From Lingula anatina (lineage: Eukaryota; Brachiopoda; Lingulata; Lingulida; Lingulidae), in contig NW_019775465.1 of NCBI RefSeq assembly GCF_001039355.2, positions 230,781 through 288,305 on the forward strand: a DNA stretch of 57,525 nt, written 5' to 3'. A program made the translations under genes and the position numbers. Under the pieces are notes generated by a model. It was not told where the DNA came from. It made no database searches and worked only from the letters and a program-made list of their open reading frames with translations. Numbering within the stretch: the stretch's first letter is position 1; every line of letters starts with the position of its first letter. Shown here piece after piece: positions 1 through 14,474 of the stretch.

Positions 1-130
1 ATTTTCCAGCCACCTTTAATAATTACGTCATTTCCAGCTGTGCCTCATTCGTACATAAACGCAGTTCGCGATCTACGTATGCATAACGGGTCGTCTGGGT
101 GACTCCCTACCGCCACTATGTCAATGACCT
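1..130. other. CpG-rich edge patch, unassigned
   Basis: This short stretch at the left edge carries about eight CpG dinucleotides in a genome where CpG is sparse. A minus-strand frame stays open for about 27 codons here, but I see no convincing splice signals. It could be the edge of an exon, a promoter or a transposon that continues outside the window. Confidence 0.2.
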
Positions 131-916
131 AATTATCAAACATAGCAAAAAATGTCTCTTTTCATTCATTTTTCTACTTATTTGCATAAGGAATAAATAT
201 CTATTAACATAGTTATGATGCTTGCTAAAGTGCAAGGGCAGCTTATAGATAGAAACAGAGAGCAAAGGATGGTATAATTATCTGAAGGCAAAAGGCCCAC
301 TATTTTGGGATGATTCCTGCCATTTTTCTTTGGATAATCTATTCAAGATGAATCAAAGCTGTTTATGTTGTGAAAAGATAAACAAAATGAATACATAAAA
401 TGAAAAAAAAAATTTTTTTTCTCTGCTGATTTTCCTTTTTATTTCCACAAAATATTCATGAAAAGAAATATATATTATAGAATATGCAATTTGGGAGAGA
501 GGCATGTTTTTTCAAAAGTTGAATTGCCAGCATGTGAAAGTTAACTGTGCATGACTATAAGCATGTTGGCAGAGAAAGGAGCCCTAAGGTTTACATAACC
601 TCCTTTTGATGACATAACTAGGAACTCTGCACTGGATCCTACAAAAGCTGCCTGATGCTAATAAGCTAAGTAATTGTTTTAGTTTTTCAGAGGTCCCAGT
701 AGAGTTATGCTGCCAAGGAAAATAAGTAAAGAGTAAGAAAGCAAGCACCCTAATTATTGTGTTATAAACAATTCAGCTGAAAGTTTCCCACCACCTCCAG
801 GAGACAGAGACAGATGCATAGATGGCAGCACCCTGAAAGCTCAAGAAAAGCTTTGTGTTAGAACAGAGAAAAGATACAGAGATAGATGGCCCAGATTGTT
901 TAGCAGCGACATCTAC

Positions 917-1054
917 CTTTTCCTCCTCAGACGGGCTTTGCTCCCCGTCGTCTGCTTTGTCATCGTGTTCTATCCCAGAGTCTGGCGTCTTTACCCCATC
1001 TCCCTGAGACTCCTCCATGTCTGACACAGGGAATGGTGGGAGAGTTTCTTCTTC
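917..1054 (-). CDS. Internal acidic exon of an unrecognised minus-strand gene
   Basis: On the minus strand this is a 138-base, 46-codon open exon. It is bounded by an acceptor (gttatag, just above 1054) and a donor (AAAAG|GTAGATG, just below 917), and it is phase 0 at both ends. It begins EEETLPPFPVSDMEESQGDG, continues through TPDSGIEHDD and ends SPSEEEK, so it is strongly acidic and probably disordered; the ...SPSEEE segment resembles casein-kinase sites. Local GC and CpG content are higher than in the flanks. I do not recognise the family. The reading continues only a few codons past the donor before losing coding character, which supports the splice call. A tentative upstream exon lies at 5543-5608. 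The downstream exons would lie left of the window. Confidence 0.6.
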
Positions 1055-4000
1055 CTATAACAACAAGTTTGGAGATCATGCAACATATGAAGAATTTAAC
1101 CCTAGTTCCTGTGACCTCTCCCCTTTCATAGGGAAAAGAGGTCATTCTGTTTTTTCCTAAAAAACAATCTCATACAAGACATCGAGAAACCACAAAATTG
1201 TAAATGTGATTTTCCTGTCTCTATCAATTTTAAGAATTTTAAGAATATATTCCACACGGGGTTAATACACTATCATGACATCTGTTTTGCAGCTTATTCT
1301 TGTGAAACATTAGACAAACTTCATAATAACTAGAAATTTACCTGATTGCCATTGGATCAAACAGTATTTAAAAACATAATTATTTAAATTCCGATTATTA
1401 TCCTCTTTGAAATGGAACTTTTCTCAGAGTTTACTCCATATGACAATATTTAATACTGGTAACATTACATATGTTAAAGAAATCCAAACAACAATATTGC
1501 TGAAATGATTATGCCCGCATTTCTGATATGCAAAACAACATAACAGGAAACAAAAAAAAAAAAAAAAAAAAAAAAAGTTATGAAAAAAATCACACATGGA
1601 TCACTGCTTTAACAGACTCTTAGCAACACTATAACCATTTATCATGAGAATCTTCCCACATGTCTCTGTGCTTATAGGGCTATGAAAAAAGGAAACGTTA
1701 AAAGAGGAATTGAACATCTGAACTTTAAAATAAATGAAAATGTGGAAGTTGACATTTTCTTCACTTGAAGCAGTACATGTGTTTGTTTTTAAGTACCTAA
1801 TTGGCATAGGAAACGAGCATACTTCAAAGTTCAAATAGGGTTATTATTGAAAATAAATAAAATAATAATAATAATTTCAGCAGGCCGATCGAGAAATGCA
1901 AAATTTATTATAGATACCACAATTATTATAAAACATATTACTGATTTATCAATTCAGCAATATAGCTTAAGACATATGTACAGTAAGTGATATGCTATAT
2001 ATTTTTTCATAAATGCCAGTTAAGAAAAACTCTATGGTGATATCCATATATAAACATAAATATATATCATGTGAACAGCACTGAAGTTATATTCAGATAT
2101 AATGTCCATCTAATGGTCAAACGGTCTATCATGGTACATTTCCTCTCTTCATACAGTAGTGATTGACTGTAAAGGTAATAACTCATTCAATTAATTTATT
2201 CACAGCTGGCTACCAAGGTAAAACATGTAAAGAAGTATGGGTCTTCTTGAAGAAACCATTAATGTCACCTGGAACTCTGAAAGCTGCAATTTGAATGTTT
2301 TATATTAGCATAAAAAATACATTAATTACTCCCCAGCCTGTTGTGCATATGTTATCAGGCCCTGATAAGGAAGTATGTAATCCTGATCTGTAATTTGTAT
2401 TTTTAACAAGAGTCAATATGGTAACTACTTCAACATTTCAAACACCTCACTTTTTCAAAATAATTTTTTTTTCAAAATTTATCATTATCAGTCACTGAAA
2501 TTCACCAAAAAAAAAAAAAAAAAAAAAAAAGTCCTGTTTAACAAGAAGTTAGTTAACTTCTTAAAACTCCAGAATCAACACCTTTAAGTAAAGTTATCAA
2601 ATTATTGAATTCATGGTGTTCGAATTAATTGCATAATTACCAAAAGTATTTGTAAGTGTAGAAATGCAATGTGACAAAATGCGAAGGCGTTCATCCATGA
2701 AGTTATTTGTAATGTAACAATCTCACCAGGTAAATGTTTGTCTGAGTCTGTAGAATTCTATCTTATCACTTTACCTGGAGCATTCTGCGTCTCCTCTCTA
2801 AACTATTGTACTGGGCCCGTGCTGGATCTATCGCCATGGCAACTGATCTTTGCGTGCTCATCTATGTCATTGTTCAATCTGAAAGCAGACAAGGAAGAAC
2901 CATTACTGAGATGGGATACAAATTATTGAATGTCGTATTTATCATATATATATATATAAAGCTTGTTTTATGTAGTCCATTTCAAACTGAACTTAATAAT
3001 AAAAGTTGCTTTGAAGTAAAACATTTGACCCTTAATACATGAAAAGTTATTCAATACAGTGAAATACTGCCTAAGTCTTAAAGAAAGAAATACTAGTAGT
3101 TGATTTTTATCCATTAGATACTTAGTGGACTAATGTAGTATAAAAATATTATACACTTTAGTGGACACATGTTCACTGAATTAGGTCTATTCATACAGAC
3201 TTCAAAATTACCAATGATACTGAGTAAAGAGCTCACAGGCTAGCAACCCCTTTTTTTAAGGTTAAACAGCTCTTTATTTCTTCTTCTTTCTATTCTTAAT
3301 TTTCTTATAAAATGAACAATCAGAGACAGTCACTTGTGCACTGAGTCCCCTCTCAACTCCATCAACTCAATGACAGATTAATCCACTTAATAAATGAACA
3401 CAAATGTATTGCCTTTGGTGATTAATATCTCAATCTACTTCCTTCTCAACAAGGCAAATCTGCCTACAATGTTTATTTTATGTGTTTTATTATTCCTGAT
3501 TACTCGACTGCCAATTTGTGATTACTAATTGCCATTGCAGGTGTTAGATAAAATGATAAAAATAAATAAATAAATAAATAACAGACATATTTGCTAGAGC
3601 ATGAATCTCTACATGATATATACATAAAGATATAATCAACATACCTATACTTAATACTATTGTCAACTTCTGAGTCCTTTCTCTGCAAATTCCTTAACAA
3701 TAACCGTAAATACCAAAGTTTCAGACAGTAACCATTAAGGCCAGTGACATCAAAGGTATCAAAGGGGGTGGGGGTCTTTATATATCTATTTATAATTTTT
3801 TTCTAGATGAATATTGTGCAATTTTTTGCATCTTGAAGTAAATAAGCATTACGGTCTAGCATGGACTCCAGAAATAAGCATAATCAAACAGGGGTGGTAG
3901 GCATATTATGCTGAAGCAAAATAATTGTTAAATTTAGAGACAGCATCATACGTGTAATTTGGCCTATTACAAGCAGTTCTATCCAAGTACATGTATGTCC

Positions 4001-5542
4001 AAATTATCACATTATAGGAAATAACATATATCCCACCTGAAAAAACTGTCGAATACAAAAAATAACAGATATTTTAATACAGATAACTGCATGAAATAAG
4101 TCATGTCAATACCAAATAATGAGATAATGCTGGCAAGTTGCTCTTTCCTAAATTTGACTAGTAATAATACTAATACAAGTTAAAGGGATCTCCCTTCTGA
4201 CAACCTGTACATGTGTCCCTAAATTGGTAGATGTAATCATCAACTCAGCATCAAAATATACCTTGAAATGTTAATTATACTTCAATGTTACAATTTTTTC
4301 CAAACAGCCAGCATGCAAAACATATACCTGAGGCAGTGAAGCCTCATCAGGTTTTAGAAATACACACAAAAGTAAGAGGCCCCACTGTTACAGTAACTAC
4401 TACCTTACGGTTACATTTTACACCAAAAGCATTTGACACCAGTAATGTTTACAACACCATACCTCTGAAGTTTTCCCTCAATATATAATAGCATACAGTC
4501 GTACTTGTAGTTTCCAATGACAGCAACCTTCCTAAAGCTACGGATTTACGAACTCAAACAATATGGACTTGCATCAATTGTAAAATTGCTGAAGCCTTTC
4601 TTAGCTCCAACAGCTATCGCTATACTCACAGAACAAAGAGTTCTACCACTCATAAATTGCTTCTCAGCCTTTCTTGATTCCTAGTGTTACTCCTGCACTA
4701 ATACAACATGTTGTATCCCTTATAAATTCCTGCAGCCTTTCAATACAGCCACTTCTTTACCAACACAACCTGTAGTTTGTATTGGGAGCTGACTCACTAC
4801 ATGTCTTCTGCCCCAGAACTGCTGTTATCAATAAAACCTCTGGCTTAGTTCTCCCCGTAGGATTTGGCTTTATCTCAAGGGGTTGTTTGTATTACTGAGG
4901 CCACTGTTTTAACCATATACTCAGTGAACACGAGAGAACACATGTATTCTGAGTGGCATTTTCATTACGAAGTAATATTAATATATATCACCAGGGCACT
5001 GGACAAAAACATTTGAAGCTGCATGTATATAGGCAGAACCTTCACCATGATTGGTCAATCAGACCTGTACAATGGACCTCGTGCAGGCATTGGCCATGGA
5101 TAAAGGGTAAAGAAAAACCATGACAACATGTTGCCAACAGAATCAAACATATATAACCACCAGCCCTCTATATCGGTGTATATTGCCACGACTATTACCT
5201 TTCTCTCAAACAACTCAGACATCATGTTCAGAACATTGAGTCAGCCAGGTGACCAAGACCCCTTGACGAAGTGTCCAAATGTCAAGTCTATTTGGAAACA
5301 ATCTACTTTATCCCCATCATTATACAAGAGACAAAAAGACATCTATTTCACATCTAGGTATGGCTAGAAAAATGCATAAAAAAAGCAACAAGCATAGAAG
5401 TTCTAGGACATAAACATGATGCAGTCTTCCGAACCTTGCATCCATTATTGTCTTGATGACATCAATTATTCAGGCCTTGTGTAAAAAAAAAAAAGAGTCG
5501 AAGTGCCTTTAAGTGTGAAGCTGTGAACCCAAAATAACTTAC
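1055..5542. other. Probable intron, no gene seen
   Basis: AT-rich sequence with poly(A) tracts near 1551-1576 and 2504-2530 and short TA runs. No coding exon is supported. If the exons at 5543 and 917 belong together, this is the intron between them. Confidence 0.4.
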
Positions 5543-5608
5543 CTGTGCCACTTTCTTGTTCAACCTCCCCACCAGGTACTGAGCAGTAGCTGAGGATCTG
5601 GTTTTCAT
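5543..5608 (-). CDS. Tentative exon upstream of the acidic exon
   Basis: The minus strand reads MKTRSSATAQYLVGRLNKKV then AQ, followed by a good donor (GGCACAG|GTAAGTT) at 5542. It ends in phase 0, which matches the phase-0 acceptor of the exon at 917-1054. A TGA lies directly upstream of the ATG, so this is either a first coding exon or an internal exon that starts at an AG inside this interval (one follows ATCCTC). It is short, and I cannot assign it to a family. The donor quality, the matching phase and the basic/polar composition are the only support. Confidence 0.35.
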
Positions 5609-6907
5609 TCAACACATAACTGTTACTGGCCAGATTTATGACCATCTATTTAGGAGGCTCTCAACCATGGGTAGTTGCATGTGGCTAGAAGTTTTGGGTT
5701 TTCTATAACAGGCCTTAAAGCTAGCAATTTCCATTGTACTGGCCTCACCAAAAAGTTAAGATTCAATTTGATCTCCAATTTTTAAGATCGAAAAATTTAG
5801 AGCACTTAGACTCCAGATAGATCAGTAATGTGAGTGGACTCCTTATGACCTATTCAAAAATGTTAAGAAATGGCTTATTGTTTAAGACTGACAGAAGCTT
5901 TTTGCAGATGAGCTACACTTAAAATCATGCAAGGTTGAATTTTTTGGGCTCTGTGATAGATTTTTCTCCACAGCTAAAAGCTTCTTTGTACCCATCTGAG
6001 GAATCCACTTTATAAAAGGTTCACCCTCAGTCAATTTTTCACAGACTACTTATATGAGTAATTCAATTTTTTTCCACAAGGGATGCAAAAAATCAGTTAC
6101 ATGATTATTATAAAAGCAGTATCTTCACATCTCTGAATGAAAAAAAAAAAAGAAAAAAGGCTTTCACAAACTTCAATTCTGATGCATAAAACATGTTCAG
6201 CTCTATGCAGCTGAAGTGACATACGAGTATCAAATACTGCACTATGCCAATGGAAGGAGCCAGTCAGGTTCAACCTCTACCCCCGAAAAAAGAAAAGAGA
6301 GGATGCTACTCCATTTACTGATTTATGAATCTCGATGTTCATGCAAGCGAAGAAAAGGTGTATGCATTTAAATCTATTGAGTTTGTTGTTTGGATGGTAT
6401 CAAGAACCTCAACACTAAAAAAGATGAGAGAAAATTTCTGCACCTCTCTGCCATCTTTTTCTCTCTTTCTCTGTCAGACATAGACACATACATATACACC
6501 CCATACTTTTACTGAAACAGATATATTCAGGTTACAAATACTCATCACTGAAATGACATATATTACCAAATTAACAATTCATTAACAATTTTCCCTAATA
6601 GTGCATAATCACCTGTATGCTGCCTCCAACTCCTCCCTAGCCATCTAATACAAGGAAGCATATTGATTAACACATAAAAAAGGGGATTCCTAGAAAGCAA
6701 ACATTGACCCACCAGCTTCCTCTTCTTGCACATTTGCAAACATTTTCACAATCAGCAAGTAGCTATAATGTTTCTTGACAGCAGTTTTTTTATTGCCCAA
6801 GGTTCAGATTTGAGTAAGTCTATGTAAGAAAAAGTGGGAAACCAATTCTACTATTCTGCACCCTCACAGGTTATATTCTTATACTTTCAATAACAATTAA
6901 AGGAATG

Positions 6908-6972
6908 AATGAATGAATGAATGAATATCAAAGACAAGGCTTTTTTACCTATTCACATTTACTACCAATATA

Positions 6973-7031
<59 letters not shown>
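6908..7031. repeat. (GAAT)n and (GA)n microsatellites
   Basis: A short GAAT tract (6906-6925) is followed by about 28 GA dinucleotides (6976-7031). The open frame through it (poly Arg-Glu) is a simple-repeat artefact. Confidence 0.9.
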
Positions 7032-7032
<1 letters not shown>

Positions 7033-7080
7033 CTTGACCATTTTGCTTAAGTTTTGGGTTTACAAGAAAGAAAGAGTAAG

Positions 7081-7336
7081 GCTTCGTTCACATGGAATGT
7101 CTATTTTCTAAAAATCTATTTTCTATTCGCGCTATCTTATGATCACGGTCTGTGCCCTGAATATCCCGCCGCGTAATTACTGGCAGCGTGAGCCAGTTAC
7201 TTATAGTAACTTATAGTAACTGGCTCGCGCTGCCAGTAATTACGCCGCGGGATATTCAGGGCACAGACCGTGATCATAAGACATACCGCAAATAGAAAAT
7301 AGAATTTAGAAAATAGACATTGCATGTGAATGAAGC
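7081..7336. mobile_element. Foldback MITE, family 1, copy 1
   Basis: A nearly perfect palindrome. The left half, from gcttcgttcacatgg through the repeated 'ctattttct' blocks and 'gatcacggtctgtgccctga', is mirrored by the right half, which ends tgcatgtgaatgaagc. The arms meet around 7200-7225 near the duplicated 'acttatagta'. There is no coding capacity. A second copy lies at 42494-42750. Short non-coding elements with long terminal inverted repeats are typical of MITEs mobilised by a DNA transposase encoded elsewhere. Confidence 0.85.
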
Positions 7337-10039
7337 CCAAGTCTTATTATTCCATACTGTCAGACAATTATCAAAGCAATGCAGCACCATTGTATTTCTA
7401 CTATAACCTAAAAACACGGTTAACCATCATGACGGGACAAAGACCTCATCCTTGACCAACAGTACACCGAATGACTTAATTATATAGTTTTCCTATTTTA
7501 ATTCTAAGCTTTTATTTTTTTAATTACTCAATTATTTATCAATTTTTATTGATACTTAAATGTGATAAAACAACTTTTTTACTAAAGATTATGAAACCAT
7601 CTTAACTATATATATTCTCAGTCTGTCTTGAAATATATCTCTTCCTACCAATATCTATTTTACACATTAGTTCCTAAATAATTTATATTTCATTAATTTT
7701 TCAATACAGATAAAGGCAGTAACAAGGTAGAGATAATATCAAGCAAAAGTTGAAGTTATTTCAGGTTATATCACTGAATAGAAAACAGATTTTGCCTGCA
7801 GCCTGTGCAAAGACCTTAGATACTGGATAGCCCATTTTCTATTTTATCACCAAATGTACAAGAGTTTCAGAGATTGTTTCTACATTATCATTGCCTACTA
7901 CCCTGAAGTTCAGCATCTGTAAGAAACTTCCTTTTAAATAAGCACATATTACCATGGCCCATAAGAGCCTGTATGCTCATTTTTCCATGCCCCAAAAACA
8001 GTGACCTTTAATAAATGTGGCCGTCATCGGCCAGCTTTCAAACATCATACTTGATTTTGTTCTATTCTTTTAATAGATATGTCATATTATTTAAGTCGGT
8101 TTAGATCAAGGAGACAGAAAGACATAACTGATGTCACATGGTACATATCCCCAGTTAATCTTTTTAAAGTACCAGTATGGAAAAAATATTAGGCTTCTTG
8201 GGGCCATGGTAACAGACAACAGATTTCTGATATCCCCATTTATATTATAGCAGGTTAAAGAGAAAATTTTCCGAGTAGAATAAGCCAATACAGACTGGTT
8301 CACTATTGGTGAAAATGTTCTTTTCCTTCATGAATAGGCCAACAAGAAACAGCAAATCCCATCTTACAAACCTGTCTTAAAATCAGTTTGTTTTTCATAA
8401 TTGGAATTACTTACACTTGAGGTTCCACACACAATATTGTTGATTTCCTATTTGTTTTTTTCAGGGTCACAACATCTGGAAAAACAGGGAAATTGATTTT
8501 TGTAGTTTTTTGTAGATTAATCCCTGTAATGGTGCTCTTTACACAATCAAAATGAATGCAAGCAGCCAAGAAGTGTTCAAACAAGAAACCTAAATTAGGA
8601 AATTATGAGCGGTAAATTAGGTTGTGATAACTTTGAAATGAGTTGACTCATCCTGAATTCATGATTATTACAGCTATAGCCTACAAGATAAATAGATCAT
8701 GAAGACAATGAATGAAATTTTCATGCAAATCCAATATGTGACTATTACCTGACTCAATAATAGAATGTACAAATAAAAGGAATGAAGATGGACATAGCAG
8801 AGAAACAATAAAATCAGTAATCTCTGGAGACGTTTGTCATTACTAGGATAATGCTATACCATCAATGTGAAGAGACACAAGACCAGATGGAGAAACAAAC
8901 AGCAAATGCAACAAAACAGAAAAGAGAATTACCTGTAAAATTGATCAAGATCCTCTTTGATAAACTTTTAAGCTCTCTTATAATCTAAAATGCAATGATG
9001 TTACATATCTGATCTTAAAATTTTTCATGTTTTGTGTGTTCCAATATTTTCAGATCATTTTTTAAAACAATTTTTGTATAGATTCTAAGAATTCCGAGTA
9101 ATATGTGGATAAAAAATTCACCTTAAACCACCATGACCTGAAAACGGCTCAACAGAGGACCACCAGTTCCACACAGTACCAGCTTTTAACAGACCACACG
9201 CCACAATTACCAGTACTCTCCCTGGACTTTCCAAGAAATGAGAGATATAATCTGAAACACACTCAGCTGAATAATGACCTTTTCTATACCAATCTCTCAC
9301 ACACAAGAACACAAAGAAATAGCAAATATCTGAACTTCTCCCTCTCCTACTTCATATCCACTTTTATCTAATCTATTTCTACCTACAAAATTACAAACAT
9401 GTGATTAAAAAAAAGATAAATATTTCCATTTTCAATCCAGTACCCTATTTCTTAATCATAGAGCTCCATACTGAAATCTCACCAACATATCAGTTTTTCC
9501 TTCTTTTTTTCTTCTCAGCAACACAGGGAAAACTCATTTCCCAGGTCATATAAGGACGGTTGATAACCAATTATTACCAATTCCATCTCTAAATGCCAGA
9601 GAGGGCCCAAGTCCTGGAAATACTTAGGCGAGGAAAATAAGGGATAGCAAAGAAAGAATGTGTGTATAGAAATCTTCCATTTCTTCCATGGCGTCAGTAA
9701 ATAACTAGAGTCCTGATGGTGTCTTGTCTTTAATTTGTAGTCTTTCCCAATGATGTTTGTAACACAGCGTGATTATAGAGAACCAGCCTGTGAATATGTT
9801 GAAAATATAATGCCCACATAGCATGGTTTTATAAGTTTTAGTATTGCCATCTCAATGAAAGAGATTATACTTCCAATTAGCATGCTAACATATCTAGGCT
9901 TTTTCCTAATGTTATGGAAAAAAAAACACTTCTCTTTGCCTAAAGCTAAATATCATTGATGAAAATAATTGTAATCGACTTTGTAAGCAACATATAAGGG
10001 TGGTGCATAAAGGAGGCTTATAATAATGCGTTATATTGT

Positions 10040-10175
10040 AGTTTTTTTACTAACGCAATGCCTCAGCTAACGCAACACAATGTCTCACCCAACACACTAC
10101 AATGTCTCACCCGATGCAATACACTGTCTCACCTAACACATTATGTCTCACCTAACACAATACACTGACTCCTAT
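10040..10175. repeat. Degenerate ~22-25 bp tandem repeat
   Basis: About five divergent units are built on the phrase 'caatgtctcacccaacaca'. A related wording recurs at 12780-13110, suggesting an old shared satellite. Confidence 0.6.
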
Positions 10176-12779
10176 AACCCAACAACCTTCTCAACTACCT
10201 AAAAGTGAAAAACCTAAAGACCACAATTCCCCTTACACAATACATGGGATGCCTTGCTTACCAAATTCACTCCAGCAAATTTCATTATCCCACCAACTCC
10301 CCTTTCTGACAGCTGTACTTTCACATTGGGTGGTTTCATTCAGTGCAATTTATTTGGTTATTTATGTCCATGCCTCACCAGCTTGGGAGTACTAGTGAAG
10401 TTGTTTTTGTTTCACCACAGGCATTTCCCCCCTATTTCCTAAATCATCCACAGAGTGTTTGAATGACTTGTGTAAAACAAGTACTTATGGGAATTGACTT
10501 TTTGTTAACAGTTTGTTTTATGCTGTCATTTTGTTTAGCAGTTTTGGCTTTATTTTCACTTTTTTTATCAAAAATTAAAGCAAACAATCAATTAATCCAG
10601 TAAACAATCTATAATGATAAGTCACATCTAAGATATCACAAATGGGAAAGTTAACCGAAAGTTTCATTTTTTTTTCTCAACAGTGGAGTTGATAATACAG
10701 TTTGGAGTTACTTAAATAGTTTAAAAGATCTGTTCAAGTTGTTTTAAAAGAAGTGTTCATTTTAGCAATAATGTTCAGTTCTCATCACTAGTCTTCAGTC
10801 TCTGTTTCTCACTTTCTTCTGTGGTAAACCTCTAGAGAGAGATTGCATCCTACAACAGTTTATTCATTTCCTGAATGTATGGGGTCAATAAAAATGGAAG
10901 TTAGGTCAACAATAAAGGCAACCATAAAGAAAAAGCTCTTGGTTGAACTGTCATATTTGCCGGTAGAGGGGGTGGGTTGTTTAGGTGGGTGGGGGGAGTA
11001 TTTGTAAACCAATAAAGTTTCACAATGAATAACTACAATTATTCATTCAAGTTGTATAATTGATAACTACAATCAATGAATAAGGATATCCTGCACATGA
11101 CAAATCCATTATCACTAATATAATCTATAAATAAACAAAACAAAAAAAGAAATGCTTATGAATAAAATATGCTCAGTTTGTATTGATCTATACTGTGTCT
11201 TAAAAAACTTTAAGCACTTAGAAAGGGAAAGCGACACTATTTGTATCCATTACTTTTGCCTTCTTTGTGTTTGTTTTCTTTTCTCAGATGTGCCTGTGAT
11301 TTCAAAACATCCAGAGCAACAACACAGTATTGTAAATTCAGAAACACAGGTTAATAGATGAGAAAGTTGGTCTCCAGCATTGCAAACAATCTGCATAACA
11401 GACAAAACACTCAAGATGTTGCTGCGTGGGGAGTGCTTTCATTTTTTTCCTTCCAAGTTTCTCTAATATTCAAAATCAAACCGAGATCAATGCAGCTTTA
11501 TCATTTGTAACTAAAATATTTTTCGATAAAAAAAATATTGTCAAGTTACATTAGAATTTTAAAATAAATTCTATAGCATATGCAGTTCTGTCCTAAAATC
11601 ATACAAACTCTACGATGAAGACTGCACAGACAACAGTGGTATATCTATTTATTTCATTCTTTTGCAGGACAGTAAGTATTTTTTTCAAAGAAACAGTTAT
11701 ATGGTAAATTTGGCAATTTTACATAATTAAATATCAAAAGTAGACATTCCTGGTGAATAACACTGCTCCTGTACACTGTGATACTGTTAAAGGCAATATT
11801 AAGATCTAAATATTATATAGGAGCTGTTACAAATGTCACGCCTGATTTCCACTGAGTTTCAAACTGATGGTTAATCCCAACATCATGCTGATTCTATAAA
11901 ACATTTTTGACTAAAGTGAAAGTTTTCCAAGAAATTGATGTTTCATTATAATGATAGCATCCTGTTTAGTATTATTTTCATAGAAAAGCTAATCAACGTA
12001 TGAATGAAACATCACGCAAATCTCTGAAACAGCATGACATAAAACTCGACTATGAGAAAGTAATTATTAAAATCGTAGAGCAATAAAACATGAACAATTA
12101 TTTCACAGTGAGACTATTAATATGAAAGCTAAAAACACTCTAGGATCAGGGCACTTGGAGTTCAAATGAAACATCCACTTTTTCTATTTTTCATCTTTCT
12201 TTTTGAAAATATATATGTTTATATCCCTCTCAACATATGTCACTGATACAATCAGATTTACACTTCAAAGTGTGTGAAGTATACTTTAGTGTAAATAGAA
12301 TCTGATAAAAGCTATTTTCCCGGTAACAAAACAGCTTCTGCTCTACGGTTTCCGGGAACAAGAGTTGGGCCTTACTACTTGACACTTCTCTTCCCTTGGC
12401 AGCTGTGGCATGGTGCTAATATGAGTAGAGAAAATGTCAGGTTTTAAGTCCAAATGTGACAAATATTAGCCACTGAATGGTGAATTAACTTACTGATAAC
12501 TACCAAGTATAATCCCTATTGCTTTCTGCAGAACGTGAACCAATCATCAACTGCATTTGTGATTCACAAGGACGTTTGTTATGGCACTAAGAGAGGTTAG
12601 ATGAATTTAACACCAATAATGTCCAAATCATTATAGTCATTTCTACTGGTTTCACACAACATACTGTGAGTATTCTCCTGAATACAAAATAAAACTCAAA
12701 CTAGCAAAATGTTGAAATTACTTACTTATGCTAACAAATTATCGTAATAATTTCTCTCAAGTAACAGAATGTCACAAAT

Positions 12780-13110
12780 GGATGCACTGACCTCAACTTG
12801 CACAATTACTGCTCTAAACCAACACAATGTCCATTTGGACAACCCTACTCAACTAACACAATTTCCTAATTAAAGATCTCAATTAACACAATGTCTTTTT
12901 TGATAAACCATCTCAACTTTCACAAATAAGATGGCAACAATTTCACAATTCACTTCAACAAATATAAAGGCCAAAATCACCGACCTCACCTGACAAAGTC
13001 ATAATAACTTGTCTAAATTATCATAATGTCACAGTTATCAATCTCAACCAGCACAATGTCACTCACGGAAGATAGCAATCTCAACTAACACACTTTTACA
13101 ACATTTTAAA
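12780..13110. repeat. Degenerate interspersed short repeat
   Basis: About eight loosely spaced phrases of the type 'ctcaactaacacaatgtc' occur, diverged from each other and related in wording to the block at 10040-10175. Confidence 0.45.
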
Positions 13111-14424
13111 ACAGCAGCCTCATCATGCCATACTTACAACAACCCTATTCTCTGCTGCCTGCCAAACAATACCTATTTTCTAAAAGCTGTAATTTATACA
13201 CTTCCCCATCTGTTTCCAGTTATGTCATACAGAGTTCTAGAATTCAATTTTCTGATATACGGAAACTGAAGTGAAACATGTCTTTTATCTCACTTCATAA
13301 ATCGGCACAGCAATGCATGGTGACTGTGGATATGTGTTACAGTGGAATTTGAAATATTTCTGACATCTATCAATAAAGTCTTAATTTTCATGTTTCTACA
13401 CTACTGCCAAAATGTGAACAGGCTTGGTAATCACAACTACTTAAGTTATTATAGCCCAAAATCCTCCAAAGCCAAGAAGCAGAATACTATATTAGCTATC
13501 ATTTCCAAAAATTTCGGCAGCCAAAATAAAGGCAGTTTCTTTTTCATAGAAATATCCATCAACAGGAAGCAACTTCTAAATGCCCAGAACTGTGTCATTT
13601 CAAACAGTGATATGGGGCTTGTTTGAACAACATTTATAAATGTTTTGACATGGCACACAATGAAATTTGCTGTGATAGGCATGCAGGTCCCTAACAGTAA
13701 AATATGGCACTCTGAGCAAAACTAGGAATGACTTATCAAACAGAGCACCGAGAGCTCATGGCATATCATATAACATGATACAAATGGAAATGGAAAATAG
13801 ATGGTGTCAATGCCTAGCCACTTATATATTCTGCACTTCCCCACATTGTAAAGATGTTGAGAGTTTAGAATCAACCACCTCTAGGGACAGCCCACTTCCA
13901 AAGTGACCATGCACATCCTTGATGATAGATCTATCAATCCCCAATGTTTCAACTTCCTAATTTTAATGGTCCAGGAGGAGATAGCAAAAATTACTTATAC
14001 ACAGATGCACGGATTCACACACTCATGGACGGGCAGGAAAACATGATCCCTGACTTCTGTCCCAAAAGCGCGGGGATAAAAAAAATTGCCAAAGCAGCAT
14101 TTATTGGACTATTACCTTATCAACAATTCCGAAATAAAGATATCACATTCAACGATGATATCAACACACTCCAGACCACTCTGACACAGTGGGGGCATTG
14201 CCAGCTGCAATTTTAGCCCATGACTCACTGTGTGTATCTTTTCCCACTGAGAAAGGGGGAAATCTAGCTAATGCTGGTGGTTGTAGGCCACATGTGTGTG
14301 TGGGAGAACAAACATTATAGAATCATAAAGGTACGTTATGCCTGTTTACACAACAGGGCTGTGTGGTGCCAGTGTTCTATGAGGCCAGGTTAACTCTAAT
14401 GAATGTGTGATAGACGGCAGCTTA

Positions 14425-14428
<4 letters not shown>

Positions 14429-14474
<46 letters not shown>

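Larger units (their letters stand above)
7337..13970. other. Long stretch without a supported gene
   Basis: AT-rich sequence. It holds two degenerate short-repeat fields (10050-10170 and 12780-13110) in which 'acaatgtctcac'-like and 'caactaacacaatg'-like words recur with irregular spacing. Open frames in it lack splice signals and family resemblance. I found no RNA gene or exon I could defend. Confidence 0.4.

Noticed and set aside
8417-8449. Possible 33-base minus-strand exon before GTAAGT
   Set aside because: The donor is good, but the acceptor side is purine-rich and the exon is too short to judge.
13944-14216. 90-codon plus-strand frame starting MFQLPNF
   Set aside because: Composition is acceptable, but there is no phase-compatible donor, family resemblance or context to support it.
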